Part shown: positions 10,194-21,129 of the stretch, one piece after another
How positions within the stretch are numbered: the stretch's first letter is position 1
Layout: every line of letters begins with the position of its first letter
NCBI RefSeq assembly: GCF_002575655.3
Contig: NC_053039.3
Coordinates: forward strand, 244,630,622 to 244,694,621
Length of the DNA: 64,000 nt
Origin: Aegilops tauschii subsp. strangulata
Taxonomy: Eukaryota > Streptophyta > Magnoliopsida > Poales > Poaceae
Direction of reading: 5' to 3'
Made by a program: the position numbers and the translations under genes
Notes under the pieces: model-generated
The model's database searches: none
The model's input: the letters and a program-made list of their open reading frames with translations, nothing else
Told to the model about the DNA's origin: nothing

Positions 10194-12117
10194 TCACCCG
10201 CCGGACGGGCCATTATTGTTCCCATGATTATGGTTGAAGTTAGAATTCTTGTACTCCTTCATGATAAAACAATCCTTCCAAGCATGAGTTGACGGCTGAC
10301 TGGGCAGACTATGCTTTTGGAAAGGGTCATTAAGCATTGCCTCAAGGTTAAATTTTGGTCCTCCAAATTGCGGCTTACCCTCACGACGTTGATTTTTATG
10401 CTGAGCATTGGTGTTAGCCACAAAATCTGACCCGCCGCCGGTTTGTTTGTGCTTACCACCGTTACCCTGGTTATGACCATTATGCCCTGTCATGTTCTGC
10501 TGCTAACCCTTACCATTACCGCTCTTCTTTCCCTTGTTGGATTTTTCATCATCAGATCCGGGGTCCTTAGTGTTGTCTGAGTCAGCATACTTGATGACAG
10601 CCGCCATGAGCTCTCCCATGTCATTGCAGTGACACTTAAGCTGCCCCAGCTTCTGCTTCAGAGGTGTGAAGTGACAATTCTTCTCCGAAATCAGAACAGC
10701 AGAGCCTGCCGCAATGCTATCCGATGAGTGGATAATAACTGAAACCCGGCAAACCCAATGGTGGGCTAACTCATCCTCTCGCTACACATAGTTGTCCACA
10801 TCAATAATCGATAGAGGCTGCTTACACGTTCCTTTAAAATTCTAAATGAAGTGCGCCTTCAACTCAGCCCATGAATTGACGGAATTGGCATGTAGCCCTT
10901 TCAACCAAGGTCGAGCTGGCCCATCCAACATCATGGTGAAATACTTGGCACATACAACATCATTAACATCTAACATCTCCATAGCCAGCTCATAGCTCTC
11001 AATCCAAGCCTCAGGTGGAAGATCAGCTGTGTAATTAGGCACCTTACGAGAGCCCTTAAAATCCTTGGGCAGATGCTCATTGCGTAGCGCCGACACTAGA
11101 AACGACACACTAGGATTTACTGGAAATTGCTGATGAGTCCCCAATTGAGCCGCCAGTTCCGCCTCCCGACGGGCTCTAGCCTGATCTACGAGGGCCTGAG
11201 CATGGTTCGGCATATGGTCATCTAGGGGCGGGTTAGGCCCGCGTGGCGGGTCATCTTGGGGCAGGTCATGACGCTGCTCGCTGTTGGAAACCATCAGCGA
11301 CTCAATGCGCCAGCTATAACTTTGACTTGGGCGGGGAGTTGAGTGAACACGCTCATGACTATATGAATAAGACGCCTGCTGCGTCACAGCCATTTGAAGA
11401 AGCTCCACAGTGTTCCGGGTCTCTATCGCAACCGGAGACTCACCTTCGATCGGGATAGCCGCCAGCCGTGTAGCCGTTGCTATCATGTTGTCCACCGGGT
11501 TAGAATAATAGCTAGAGGGTGTTGGAACTCGCTTGGGAGGGGTCTGATCCCTATAGGGCGGGTCTGGCACACGAGGCTGAGCCGCCGCTTCGGTTCCTGG
11601 TGCCTCAGCTGTCCGGGTTAAGCCGGGTGGGTTACTCGTTCCTGCCCCAGGCGTGTTAAAAAGATTCCATCCCTCAAACTATGAAGGCAAGTGGCTCTGA
11701 TGCCTCCTTCGAAGAACAACATTGGACGCGTTCTGGTCCAAACTTAGACGAAAAGCTTCTGCTCTTATTCGCTGTGACTCGGCTTCCAACGAAGCCCGCT
11801 CTATTGTCATCCTGGTGTTCTCCGCATTAAGACCCTCTCGGGCCTTGTCCACCTCGTCTCGCACCTTCGCAACCTCTGCATTATGTTGAGCTTGATTCGT
11901 CGAAGTTACCTCTGCAGCTAACAGATTTGCCAAAGCGTCTAAGCTCAGATAAGACTTGAGCCGGCGGCCGTAAAGAGCCGCTCCCCCCGGTTGTCGCAGC
12001 AGCAGTTGAGCAGGATGTCATAGCCATGGCCGTTGACGAATTAGCATCGGCTGCGTACCAACCATAAAACAGCAACCCTCCTCGGCGGTGCATAGGGATA
12101 CGGAATACTGTCACCAT
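10194..12117 (-). pseudogene. Tat-type gypsy gag pseudogene
   Basis: Minus-strand fragments 12,117-11,881, 11,933-11,679, 11,570-10,842 and 10,493-10,194 form a broken gag. The 11,570-10,842 piece holds the core retrotransposon gag domain (LPPEAWIESYELAMEMLDV, FTMMLDGPARPWLKGL, SWAELKAHFI). Upstream is a basic, helical stretch rich in Ala, Glu and Arg; downstream is a His/Asn/Gly-rich tail with HAWKDCFIMKEYKN. No intact CCHC knuckle is visible. Frame changes occur near 11,670 and 10,840. Confidence 0.8.
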
Positions 12118-12303
12118 CAGAATAGCCCTAAGCCCGCCGTCTTGAAGCTGATAGATTGATTCGGTTTCTCCAGTCGAGGACTCATCACCTGAATAGATGG
12201 CCGTCTCTCCACCAGATACATATCCTTCCTCAAGATCCGCCCCATGAACAAAGCCAACAAAGACATGCTTCCGACCGGGTTAACCCCTGGAGGGTTGCGC
12301 GCG

Positions 12304-12548
12304 CTAAGCCGTCTCTATGAGGTCGGTGCAGGCGTCCGACTCAGGCTCTGACTCGCCGATCTTGCAGATGAAGACGTGGATTCCGCCAATGGGGACCCGG
12401 TACCCGTACTCGATTGACTCGGCCTCGGGGCCCCAGCCCGCGTTGCCGATGTAGATCTTGCCACGACGACTCTTGGTCATCCGGCCCACGGCATACCCTT
12501 CGATCCCTGAGAAATTTCCCTTCAAGAACTCAAAACCACCGAGCTCTG
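12304..12548 (-). pseudogene. Leader ORF fragment between primer-binding site and gag
   Basis: A minus-strand frame running out of the LTR stays open through the primer-binding site to 12,304, with readable protein-like text such as GGFEFLKGNFSGIEGYAVG and KIYIGNAGWGPEAESIEYGY. I do not recognise a domain. Such leader ORFs occur in Tat-type elements, and the part beyond the primer-binding site may or may not be translated. Confidence 0.4.
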
Positions 12549-12566
12549 GCCCCACGGTGGGCGCCA
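12549..12566 (-). other. Primer-binding site of the Tat gypsy element
   Basis: On the minus strand the sequence TGGCGCCCACCGTGGGGC begins with TGGCGCC, typical for gypsy elements. It sits 13 bases inside the inferred LTR end, which is rather far; the LTR end may be misplaced by a few bases. Confidence 0.7.
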
Positions 12567-12579
12567 ACTTTCGTGGTTT

Positions 12580-13091
12580 TGTCACGGCAGATGGCCTTGT
12601 GAAAGGACTTAGGTGTGGAGCCATCGCAACGTAGGTTAGCTCGAAGGGGTTGAACGGGACAAAGGACACAAAAGATTTACCCAGGTTCGGCGCCTCTCAA
12701 CGAGGTAAAAGCCTACTCCTGCTTTTGTGGACTATTGCTTGGATATCAATTACAAGGGAGCGATTACAGTTGACCTAGCTATCGATCAGTTGTTTCTTGA
12801 GTTAACCCGCCGCCGGGTCTTGCCTTTATATACACAGGTCGAGACCCCGGGCTTACAAGAGTACGGGCCAGATCACACAATGTGACCAACTCGGTTTCTA
12901 AGTTGCCTTGCCTTACCAGGCAAGTCACCGTCGGGCGACTCACACCGTCAGGTCTTGGTCCATCACTTAGGCCCGCCTCTTAAGCCACCACTTGTCTTCT
13001 TGGACCCTCTCAGGCCTTATTCATACGAGCCGCCAATGGTGTAACCCGACCCCTCCTGGGCGGGTCACACCTTGGGGTTATATCCCCAACA
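12580..13091 (-). mobile_element. 5' LTR of the Tat gypsy element (about 512 bp)
   Basis: On the minus strand it starts TGTTGGGGATATAACCCC at 13,091 and ends CCGTGACA at 12,580. A TATA box (TATATAAA on the minus strand, 12,832-12,825) sits in the expected promoter position. The partner LTR is absent, so age cannot be estimated and no target duplication can be confirmed; bases next to the element at 13,092-13,096 are GGTTA. Confidence 0.7.
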
Positions 13092-13103
13092 GGTTAGACA
13101 TGT

Positions 13104-13742
13104 TTACTGCAACATGCTTAATACATCAACCGTACAAAACATAGCCATTGCCACTGGTATTGGTAAGATTGAACTGGCCAGTTCATACTTGGTAAGTCCT
13201 GAGAGGTAGTTGTTGGGGCACTTCATCCGGGCCACTGCCCGCCCCAAGTCAGCGGCGGCGGAGGCGAGGTGTTCCTCCGGGTCGACACGCACAGCGGCCA
13301 TCGCACCATCGATCGCCATCAGCTCCTCGACCTCCATGTGATATGTGTTTGTGCTTACGCGACAAAGCTCTGGAGTAGGGGTGGTTGGGATTTGGAGGCA
13401 TGAGGATGTTTCGCAAGCGCCATTTAAGCAATCAGGCCGGAGCCGTGATAGAGATCGGTGGGTTAACTGACTGGATCGACGAGGCTCGGGTAGAACGTAG
13501 ATGTGGTTGAAGCTGTGGTTGCGGCGGTGGCGGTTTGAGCTGCCAGGAGGGGGGCAGGGTGGGAGATACTGCGGAAATGTGATGGGTGAGGATGTGGTGG
13601 GAGGGATAAATTCTGAAATCGCGCGCCTAATGAAAATTTGGCTGCAAAACTTGAAACTTGGGTGGGGGAAACACACAACACAGACGAAGCGCGTAAAATA
13701 CTCGTGCACGAGAAAATAAAAATTGGTGGATCCCGTATCCAA
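13104..13742 (-). CDS. Hypothetical minus-strand ORF, possible gene or gene fragment
   Basis: The minus-strand frame is open for 212 codons. A plausible internal start is ATG near 13,338 (MEVEELMAIDGAMAAV), giving about 77 residues with a helical, acidic and alanine-rich section (DPEEHLASAAADLGRAVARM). The sequence before that start is C-rich and low in G, like a cereal 5' leader. The gypsy LTR begins 13 bases beyond the stop. I recognise no domain. It could be a small gene, the last exon of a gene, or chance coding in a transposon. Confidence 0.3.
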   Translation of the reverse strand: MDTGSTNFYFLVHEYFTRFVCVVCFPHPSFKFCSQIFIRRAISEFIPPTTSSPITFPQYLPPCPPPGSSNRHRRNHSFNHIYVLPEPRRSSQLTHRSLSRLRPDCLNGACETSSCLQIPTTPTPELCRVSTNTYHMEVEELMAIDGAMAAVRVDPEEHLASAAADLGRAVARMKCPNNYLSGLTKYELASSILPIPVAMAMFCTVDVLSMLQ

Positions 13743-13744
13743 AA

Positions 13745-14378
13745 AAATCTACACATGCAGTTGATTAAATCGGTCAATGGCGGTCGTGATGGTACACTTG
13801 CTTTATTAGAAAACATCGCACAAGTAACTCACTTATGGATCATTAACGCAGAAAAACGCACACGGTACACCATAGAAACCGTGTGTTTTGTGATCTTCTA
13901 ATAACTCTTACATCTATCAGCATCTACAGCCGCGCCTGTAATTTTAGAAATCTCTTTCATTGTAGCAAGGTTATTCAATGAACATGAACGAGGCAAAGGT
14001 GACACTCTATGAACAATCATCGGTTTATGAAATGCAATCAAGTGTCAACCTGCCTCGCTCACACAACCATAATTGATCTTATGCAACAAAAGAGAAGTTG
14101 GCTGCCATCCACTGACGCGGCTATTTAAGCCGGTGTGCAGCCAACTCGCGCGGCGAGGTGGGACTAAAAATCAGCTGCGGCTAGCTCATCTCCGGTGGCT
14201 TCGGGAGGCTGCGGGCGGACGTTTCGAGAGGATTTAGGGTCGGGGTACGACTACAAAACTTTAGTGAACACATGCTAAGCAACACTCAAAGCCCTAAAAG
14301 GATGCTCTTATCAACATTGTACGTTAATAATAGATAGTACCAACTTAAATTCCTAGATACTAGTAATTTTCTCTAAAA
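13745..14378. other. Unassigned noncoding stretch
   Basis: No convincing coding sequence is seen. There is a TATA-like CTATTTAAG around 14,120 flanked by a short inverted word (GTTGGCTGC and GCAGCCAAC about 30 bases apart). The text resembles transposon-derived spacer, but no terminal repeats were found. Confidence 0.4.
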
Positions 14379-14921
14379 CTAGTAAGTACTAGTGGTAGAT
14401 GCTCGTAATTGATTATACAAACTAGTGTGACACACGCAATAACTACTTCTCACATGCTGGCCAGGCATAACCGTTCTCCTTCCCAGCCTTGTCGGCGGCA
14501 ACCCACCGTACTTGGATCTCTGCATAGCTCTCATCAGCGTCGTGGTAGCTACCGCCGCAATCCTGACAGGTGGAGGCATCGGGGCATGCTGCCAGACACC
14601 ATCGTTCTGCTTCCCGGCCTTGTTGGCGGTAGCGCACCGTGCTTGGATCTCCGCCAAGCTCTCCTCAGCATGATGTGCAGCCTCTTCTTTCTTGTGGCGG
14701 TGGGACTCTCTTTTCTTGACTGCCTTCTGCCTTTTCCGCTCCTTCTGTGCGGCTTTGGTCGCCTCTTGCACTACCGCCCATTCGGCTATGATAGCTACAA
14801 AGTCCGCCCACGTATTTGTGCGGCCGCGGGCGGTGATGAACTCGGCGCGGCGGGATACCATCGCTTCCTTACCATGTGTGTGATCGCGGGCGGCGAGGAA
14901 CTCGGCGCGGCGGGATGCCAT
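14379..14921 (-). CDS. Unrecognised basic coiled-coil ORF with internal duplications
   Basis: The minus-strand ORF of 180 codons has a central Lys/Glu/Arg-rich helix (about residues 50-95; KAAQKERKRQKAVKKRE is typical). Its N-terminus has a 20-residue tandem repeat (SRRAEFLAARDHTHGKEAM then SRRAEFITARGRT), coded by 60-bp units at about 14,830-14,940. A second pair of similar segments, about 130 bp apart (starting about 14,460 and 14,590), codes AEIQxRxxxAxKAGK twice in different frames. No catalytic motif is visible. It may be a transposon accessory ORF or a gene fragment. Confidence 0.35.
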   Translation of the reverse strand: MASRRAEFLAARDHTHGKEAMVSRRAEFITARGRTNTWADFVAIIAEWAVVQEATKAAQKERKRQKAVKKRESHRHKKEEAAHHAEESLAEIQARCATANKAGKQNDGVWQHAPMPPPVRIAAVATTTLMRAMQRSKYGGLPPTRLGRRTVMPGQHVRSSYCVCHTSLYNQLRASTTSTY

Positions 14922-15264
14922 TGCTTCCTTACCAGTTAGTGTGCGCGTGGTGTCATGAACGATGCTTGGAGAGAGCTCCGGGGTGGAGTGGCCAGACGAC
15001 CGTATAGTGCGGTGGTTTTTAAGAGCTCAAGGACAAACGACGAAGGAAATTTGGCTTCTCGTACAATCTTGGTCATTCATTATCGCACACGGTTCATCTC
15101 TGTCACCTCCGAAAATAGTGTGCGCTCACCCTATTGTGTCTTGCGTTATGATTGGCCGGAACCCCAGCCAGACGGATCGCGCGTGTGCACCATAGGATGC
15201 ATCGCGATCGAATAACAATCCACGTCCCTCTCATCACACTCGTGCAGCTGTAGCTGGATTGGAT

Positions 15265-15870
15265 TTATCTGCGCTAAATGTCTAGAAAATACACATAATC
15301 GCCTAAATATGGTAAATGAGCGCGGAAAAGTACCAAATTTGAACACGGCGATTTGCAGGGTGTATGTTCATCGTAGAAAAAAAACTCAAGGACAAAGGAT
15401 GAAGGAAATTTGAATTCCAATTCAATCTTAGTGATTTCCCTCTCGAAACCTTGAAACTTCCTCGACGATGATTCGATTTATGAAGATGTGCATGACCACA
15501 TAAGCCACACCTTTCATGGTGAGGCCATACCATGGCACCATGCCATGCGTCTTGTTTTTCAAGCATGTCTTTCATTTTTCTATAGTTGTTGAAAAACCAA
15601 TAAACGACACGTTTGTGGTTGACTCTTGCCACACATATCCTTGAAATCTCTGCCCATTCCTTGTAAAAGGCATGAGAATTTACTAAATACCACGAGCATG
15701 GTTTTTTAGACCGTTTTTACGCACTTTTTATGCATCGATTGTTTGGATTTGAATTATGTGCATTAATACCTAGAAAATGCACATAATCACCTAAATATGG
15801 TAAACGAGCCCGAAAAAGTACCAAACTTGAACATGGTGATTGCAGGGTGAATGTTCATCATATAAAAAAC
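15265..15870. repeat. Dispersed pair of about 115-bp direct repeats
   Basis: The text around 15,280-15,385 (CTAGAAAATACACATAATCG and onward) recurs at 15,765-15,870 with scattered substitutions, including the shared CCTAAATATGGTAAA and AAAAAGTACCAAA words. Between them, 15,390-15,760 shows no coding signal. The pair looks like part of a class II element that the CACTA end at 15,875 adjoins. Confidence 0.6.
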
Positions 15871-16239
15871 TCAACACTACAAAAAAAGACACATCCGTGA
15901 CATTTTGGGCCGAACGAATTTTTTTCCTGTCATGCTTATGACACTTCTATGACGACAATTGTGACAAAACCTGGTATCATCATAGATGTGGTGGGCTCCT
16001 ACTTCTATGACAAAAAATCATGACAGAAAATGGGCTTTTCGTCCTGGGCGGGCCGAAGATGCAGTTGCATGACATTCTTTGGGCCATCCATGACGGAAAA
16101 AACTGTGGTAAAAGCGAGGGCGAGGAAAATATCGGGGAGTTCCCCATTACGATGGGTGGTTGGGGCCGAGCGATGCACGGAGGGATTGCACATTTCTCTC
16201 GTACACGTACACGCGTGGGTGCAAGGCGTTGGGCTCTAA

Positions 16240-16880
16240 CTGAACCCGAGCGAGGCATTCGCCTACTGAACCCGAGCGATTGCACTACTGGCTACGCGTT
16301 ACTGAACCCGAGCGATCGACTGATCTGGCTTTTAACTGAACCCATTCAAGCGATTCCTTTGCTACTGCTGCTAACTAAAGCCGATCGGACCTGCTGCCTC
16401 TTGATGAACAGTGAGCGTTGTTGGGGGTTGGATGAACAGTTCTCGGTGGGAGTTGGATGAACAGGACCCCGTGGTAGTAGAGGCCATTGCCGCTGGATGA
16501 ACAGGACCCCGATCGAGCCGGTTGGGGGTGGATGAACAGGACCCAGTGGAGGGTTGGATGAACATCAGCCAGTGGAGGGCTGGTTGAAAAGTAGCCAGTG
16601 GAGGGCTGGATGAACAGTAGCCCGTGGAGGGGTGGTTGAACAGGACCCCGTGGAGACGGCTGGTTGAACAATAGCCGGTGGAGGAGCGGTGGAGGCTGGA
16701 TGAACAGGAGCCTGTGGATGAACAGTGGCTAGTGGAGGCAGGAGGGAGACGCCGTGGATGAACAGTCGCAGGTGGAGGCGGGAGGAGGATGATGGTGGAT
16801 TAACAGTAGCCCGTGGAGGCTGGAGCGAGGCAGTAGACGGTGGATGAATAGTAGCCCGTGGAGTCCCGTTTTGCGGTACG
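16240..16880. repeat. CACTA subterminal repeat array
   Basis: Two short motifs recur in the same direction: ACTGAACCCGAGCGA (about 16,235-16,345, four to five copies) and GGATGAACAG(T/G)A(C/G)CCCGTGGA (about 16,400-16,870, roughly twenty variants every 20-45 bases). Arrays of this sort are usual transposase-binding regions at CACTA ends. The same motifs recur at 61,715-62,290 in copy 2. Confidence 0.75.
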
Positions 16881-17509
16881 CCACACCCCTCCCGGTGAAT
16901 AGGACTCCCGTTTCGACCGTAGGAGATCGAAGAGAAGTCTGTTTCCTCCGTTTTGCGGTACACCACACCCCTCCCGATCAACAGGATCCTGTTTCGACCA
17001 TAGGTGGTCAAACGCAAGGCCGTTTCCTCCATTCAGTGATACGGCAGGCCTCGTTTCGGCTATTCCGTCCAAGCCGGTTGGCTCCCGATGAACATGATGT
17101 ATTCCTTTGCCTCTCGATGAACACGACGCATTCCGTTGCCTCCCGATGAACACGACGACGCAGTTTGTCTGTTCGGACCCAACCAGTTGGCTGCCGATGA
17201 ATAGGACGCCATCGCTGCTCTCCGCTGCCCTCTCCATGTACACGAGCCCTGGCTGTACGTATGCGCGAGTAGGCGTTCGAGACCCCGCCCATATGTACGT
17301 ACGTGGCCGTATTTACTTTCTTGCTCCCTGGATATACGTACGTGTACACGATATTGACGGGACTGCGTGACATGCTACGTCCGTGCATCTACTACGACAT
17401 GTTCCCTTCCTTACTCGGCCACGGTTCATTGCTGCAGCCTGCAGACAGACTGATCGACTAGTATGTACATACACGTTCGTGACCAGAATAACAACGCTAC
17501 GTATGCTTC

Positions 17510-19800
17510 AACCAGGTGGGTCCCGACTGTCAGGGAGGATAAGGAGGCACTTCCTTGCGTGCGAAGATGTTGCTGGTGGGTCCCAGCAGTCAGGGGGAAA
17601 TGTTTTTTTCGTGAAAGACGGTGGCCCGTCCGGTGGGTCCCTGCTGTCAGGTGGAGGAATCATTATTTTATGTGTAATAAGGTTGCACTTCCTTGCTGCG
17701 GCCGTGGACCCAACTGTCAGCCTCTCCACGTACAGTACTCTTTCGATGGAAGTCGTTCCTTGACCACATTGACCACGCTGCACCGAGAGCAGCAAGGCGG
17801 TGGACAATGGTGAGGCCTAGGAAGGGGACGGCGCGGAGCCGGGGAAGACGCGACAGGGGATGCCCAGGTGGAGAGGAGTACGAGGGTTGACTGGTTCGGC
17901 TGCGGTGTGAGGCTGCCGTTGCCACAGAATAACACTGGTTGTGGGTGAGTAGAGGGATGGCCTGGCCGGAGGTTGGAGTAGGGTGGGGCGGCCAGGCCTC
18001 CGCGGTAGTAGAGCCGGCCATGGGAGGCAGGAGCACGCGGTGGTTTGGACGGCTGGAGCAACAAAATCAGAGGTTGAAGAAGCAGGGCGACTGTTGGATG
18101 TTAACAATCCAACGGTCACTGGTGATAGAATCGTTTGTTGACTAAGTTGACAACGCCCTCCGTACGCGTCAACTTAGTAGGGCCACAAATCAGCCTCCAA
18201 ATCTGGTGGGCCCCAGCTGTCATGGGGAGCACTCGTTATTTTTTGCTTAATAAGGAGGCACTTCCTTCCGTGCCAAGATATAGCTGGTGGGTCCCAGCTG
18301 CCATTGGGAGGATTCATTCTTTTTGGCGCAATGTTACTTGCTTGCGTGCGGGCATGGACCATGTGGGTCCCAACTGTCAGCCTCTCCATGTACATCCCTC
18401 TTCCGATGTTGTCGTTTGTTGACAACGTTGACCACGCCGTGCCGAGAACACCAGTGCGATGGACGATGGCGAGACCCAGGAAGGGAATGACCTGGAGGCG
18501 GCAAAGCCGCACCAGTGGAGGGATGTGGGTGAGTAGAGGGATGGCCTGGCCAGCGGTGGGAGTAGTAGGGGCGGTGATGCCTGCGCGGCTGCACAGCCGA
18601 CCACGGGAGGCGGGAGCAGGCGGTCCCGCCGGCGCTAAATTTGGCGGCTGGAGCAAGAAGATCAGAGATTGAAGAAGCACGACGGCCGTTGGATTGACAT
18701 CCAACGGTTACCTCTGCTAGAATCATTTGTTGACGTATATAATAAGTAAAAAAATCTTGCATACACGTCAACTTAATAGGCCCACAAGTCAGACCATTAC
18801 CTATTTTTTTAATAATTTACAGCTCATTGCAACTTCTTGTGCAATTTATTGCAGTCCGTTTTTTTGTTGGCCAGGGCCAGGGTTAAAAATTTAAACAAAA
18901 TTTCACATATTTCTGTGGGGTCCAAACTATTTTTAATACTGAAATGTCGAGCCAGATTTAAAGTACTTTGAAGATATATTTAAATTAGGTTAAAGCCCAG
19001 TGAAAATGAATATGAAAATGTGATAAAATTCAGAAATTATAAAGTAATTGCCAATTTGTCGTCTGTTTTTTTATTTACAACCCATTTCATATTACTTTCA
19101 ATATTTGCAGCCATCTTGAAAGAGTTGCAGCCCATCAGGGCGTAGAAAAATAAGTAGGCCTGGATTGGGTATTCTTCAGAAAAAATAAACTGGGCTCATT
19201 TAAAAAAAATAGTTGGGATGGTCATGTGGTGAACGTAAAATATAAGCCTGGGCTAGACGGGCCACAACCCAGTTGAAACCCTGCTCTGTCTCAACAATAA
19301 CAAAAAAAATACTGCTCGAGCAGCTACATCCCAGGTGTCAGCCGATCTTGTGTTGTTTTCTTGTCTATTGACTATATACTCTGACAATGTTGTGGGTCCC
19401 AGATGTTAGGAAACCACTAAGAGGAAGCACTTTCTTTTTCTATACGCTGACAATGGAGTATATATAACAAAAAATGAGGAACTTCCTTGCGTACGGCCAT
19501 GGACATGGTGGGCCCCTACTGTCATCCTCTCCACGTACAGTCCTCTCCCGATTCCTCTTGTTTGTCGACCATGTTGACAATGCGAGAGGGCGGCACCGTG
19601 GCGAGCGCACCAAAGTGCACGGAGGACGATGGTGAGGCCTCAAACGTCGGCGTTAATGATTTAGGAGACGCTGGGGCGGCGATGCGTGCGCTGAGGCGCA
19701 GCCAGCCATGGGAGGCGGAAGCACACGGCCCCGCCGGCGCTAGTTTGGCTTTGGCGGCTGGAGGAAGACAGGACTGAAGAAACACGACAGACTGTAAAAG
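17510..19800. repeat. Modular CACTA internal repeats, about 0.66-kb units
   Basis: The marker GAGGCCTAGGAAGG or a variant lies at 17,812 and 18,471, with a shortened module at about 19,633. Each module has paired GGTGGGTCCCAGCTGTCAG words, CCTCTCCACGTACAGT, GTAATAAGGAGGCACTTCC, and a GTTGAC-rich end. Between 18,790 and 19,440 lies an AT-rich spacer without coding. ORFs here are spurious. Confidence 0.65.
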
Positions 19801-20011
19801 CAGAAGGAGTACTTAACAACCTTAACTGAAACCAGCAAGGGCACTTAACAACCATAGCTGGAAGCAGTATGAGTACTTATACATGTTCAACCGTACAAAG
19901 CACGCCTCGCATAGTGCTAGTTTGCCTGCAGTTAACCAAGGGTGAGGCCACCAAGGCGCAGGACAAGGCCCAGGCGCCACCCCGCGCATCCACAACCTTC
20001 TGAAAGTGGCT

Positions 20012-21005
20012 TCATCTCGCAATGTGGTCAATAAACAGGATATTCGCTTTAGAGCCATGGAAAAGCATGAGCATAACCTTCTGTCCTATTCTCCAAGATG
20101 GAAAGGCCTTTATTATTTGAGACCACCCATGAATAAGTATATTTTCACCTCCAAGGGGAATGGAGTAGGTCGACATAAACATCATGTTGTAGCCAAGCGC
20201 AAGTCTGACCCGACCATGGTCAGGCATCTGTATAGGAACAATAGAACTGGCAGTTTCTGTTTCAAGATCACAACTATAAAACTGTGTATAAGCAAGAGTT
20301 TATGAACAACATATATAACACAAAACAACTCGTACCATAAGTTTCTCGACACAGTTGGACCTGTTCAAGGTGTACAACAGTGGCACATATATCCCATGTG
20401 GCCTTCCACCATTGAAACGCCCCACAAGGACCTCAAGACGATCAATAAAGTGTAGGAACTTGTGGATGTCGTTCCAGTCAACTTCAGTGCCACCAGTAAT
20501 AGTCGAGTTCTTATAGAATAACAAACGAGTAGCCTACTTAACTTTGAAATAACCTACACGTACCACCAATTATAAGAAATATTAGTTAGAAGTAGCATCT
20601 TCATGAGAGAAGGGAATCACAAATTTCGTTGCTACTTCTAAAGTTAAATTGTGATTAGTTAGACAGAATAGGTGGATTAAGAAGTAATCGAGGCAACAAG
20701 CAAGAACCAGATACAAAACTAACATGGATGAACTATTGGAACGATGTTGGGGTGGAAGATCACAGTGAAGATGAAACCAGGTTCTGCTATTTCCATCAAC
20801 ATTCGTGCGCCAACTTTTAGTCTGTAACACTTGAGAAAGTTTATCCAAGTTCGGCCATAAAAAAGCAGCGATCTTCTTGGTTCATGAACCCAACTCGGAA
20901 CTTATATCCATGGCTTGTCTTCAATGTGACCATTAAACTGGTGTATTCAGTTATGGCAAGACCAACCATCTTGAGTACATGTGTTCTGGCAGAGGAAGGA
21001 ATGCA
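20012..21005 (-). pseudogene. B3 DNA-binding-domain protein locus B, broken by a frameshift
   Basis: Minus-strand exons can be read with splice signals. Exon 21,005-20,724 follows an acceptor TTTTTCCTGTAG and codes a B3 domain (YKFRVGFMNQEDRCFFMAEL, then INFLKCYRLKVGARMLMEIA); a frame change falls near 20,852 just before the conserved GW position. An exon about 20,520-20,336 (DWNDIHKFLHFIDRLEVLVG) ends at donor ATG|GTACGAG. The last exon 20,227-20,012 follows TTCCTATACAG, is in phase, and codes a second B3 half (ENILIHGWSQIIKAF, IGQKVMLMLFHG), stopping with TGA. Upstream exons were not identified. B3 proteins are plant nuclear DNA-binding factors; the frameshift suggests a pseudogene, or a shifted splice site I have missed. 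Confidence 0.6.
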
Positions 21006-21129
21006 CTACAGGAAAAATAATATGAGAACACAATGTATTCGCTATCCAAATCTAGAAATAATTTCCTCCTTCACGTCAGTGTTGACCATGGTACTAGTAC
21101 CTTTTATCCAAATATAGCAATCCAAATTT

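Larger units (their letters stand above)
3481..13091 (-). mobile_element. Tat-type Ty3/gypsy retrotransposon, reverse orientation, 3' LTR missing
   Basis: Read on the minus strand the order is 5' LTR (13,091-12,580), primer-binding site, leader ORF, gag, protease, reverse transcriptase, RNase H, integrase, then a long 3' untranslated part with 45-bp repeats. The reverse transcriptase style (CVDYTDLNKACPADPF, then a YHQIKM-type region) and the primer-binding site TGGCGCCCACCG point to the Tat lineage. Every domain carries stops or shifts, so the copy is dead. No sequence matching the LTR end CCCCAACA is present near 3481, so the 3' LTR was lost together with the rest of the neighbouring copia LTR. 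A solo LTR (7736-9231) interrupts it. Confidence 0.85.
15875..19800 (+). mobile_element. CACTA DNA transposon, copy 1 (left end and internal repeats; right end not found)
   Basis: The left terminus CACTACAAAAAAAGACACAT is a CACTA-type end and is preceded by CAA (possible 3-bp target duplication). The first 170 bases are almost identical to the start of the second copy at 61,367. Then follow subterminal short repeats (16,240-16,880) and larger modules with the recurring GGTGGGTCCCAGCTGTCAG word. No transposase is seen, and no inverse TIR is found before the B3 loci, so the right limit is only where similarity to the modules fades. The copy may be truncated. Confidence 0.75.

Noticed and set aside
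16375..17388. Overlapping ORFs with repeated Pro/Ser/Gly text
   Set aside because: They arise from CACTA subterminal repeats and are seen in all frames.
21003..21020. CACTACAGGAAAAATAAT resembling a CACTA terminus
   Set aside because: It falls exactly on the polypyrimidine tract and AG acceptor of a B3 exon read on the minus strand, and no partner end or subterminal repeats adjoin it.
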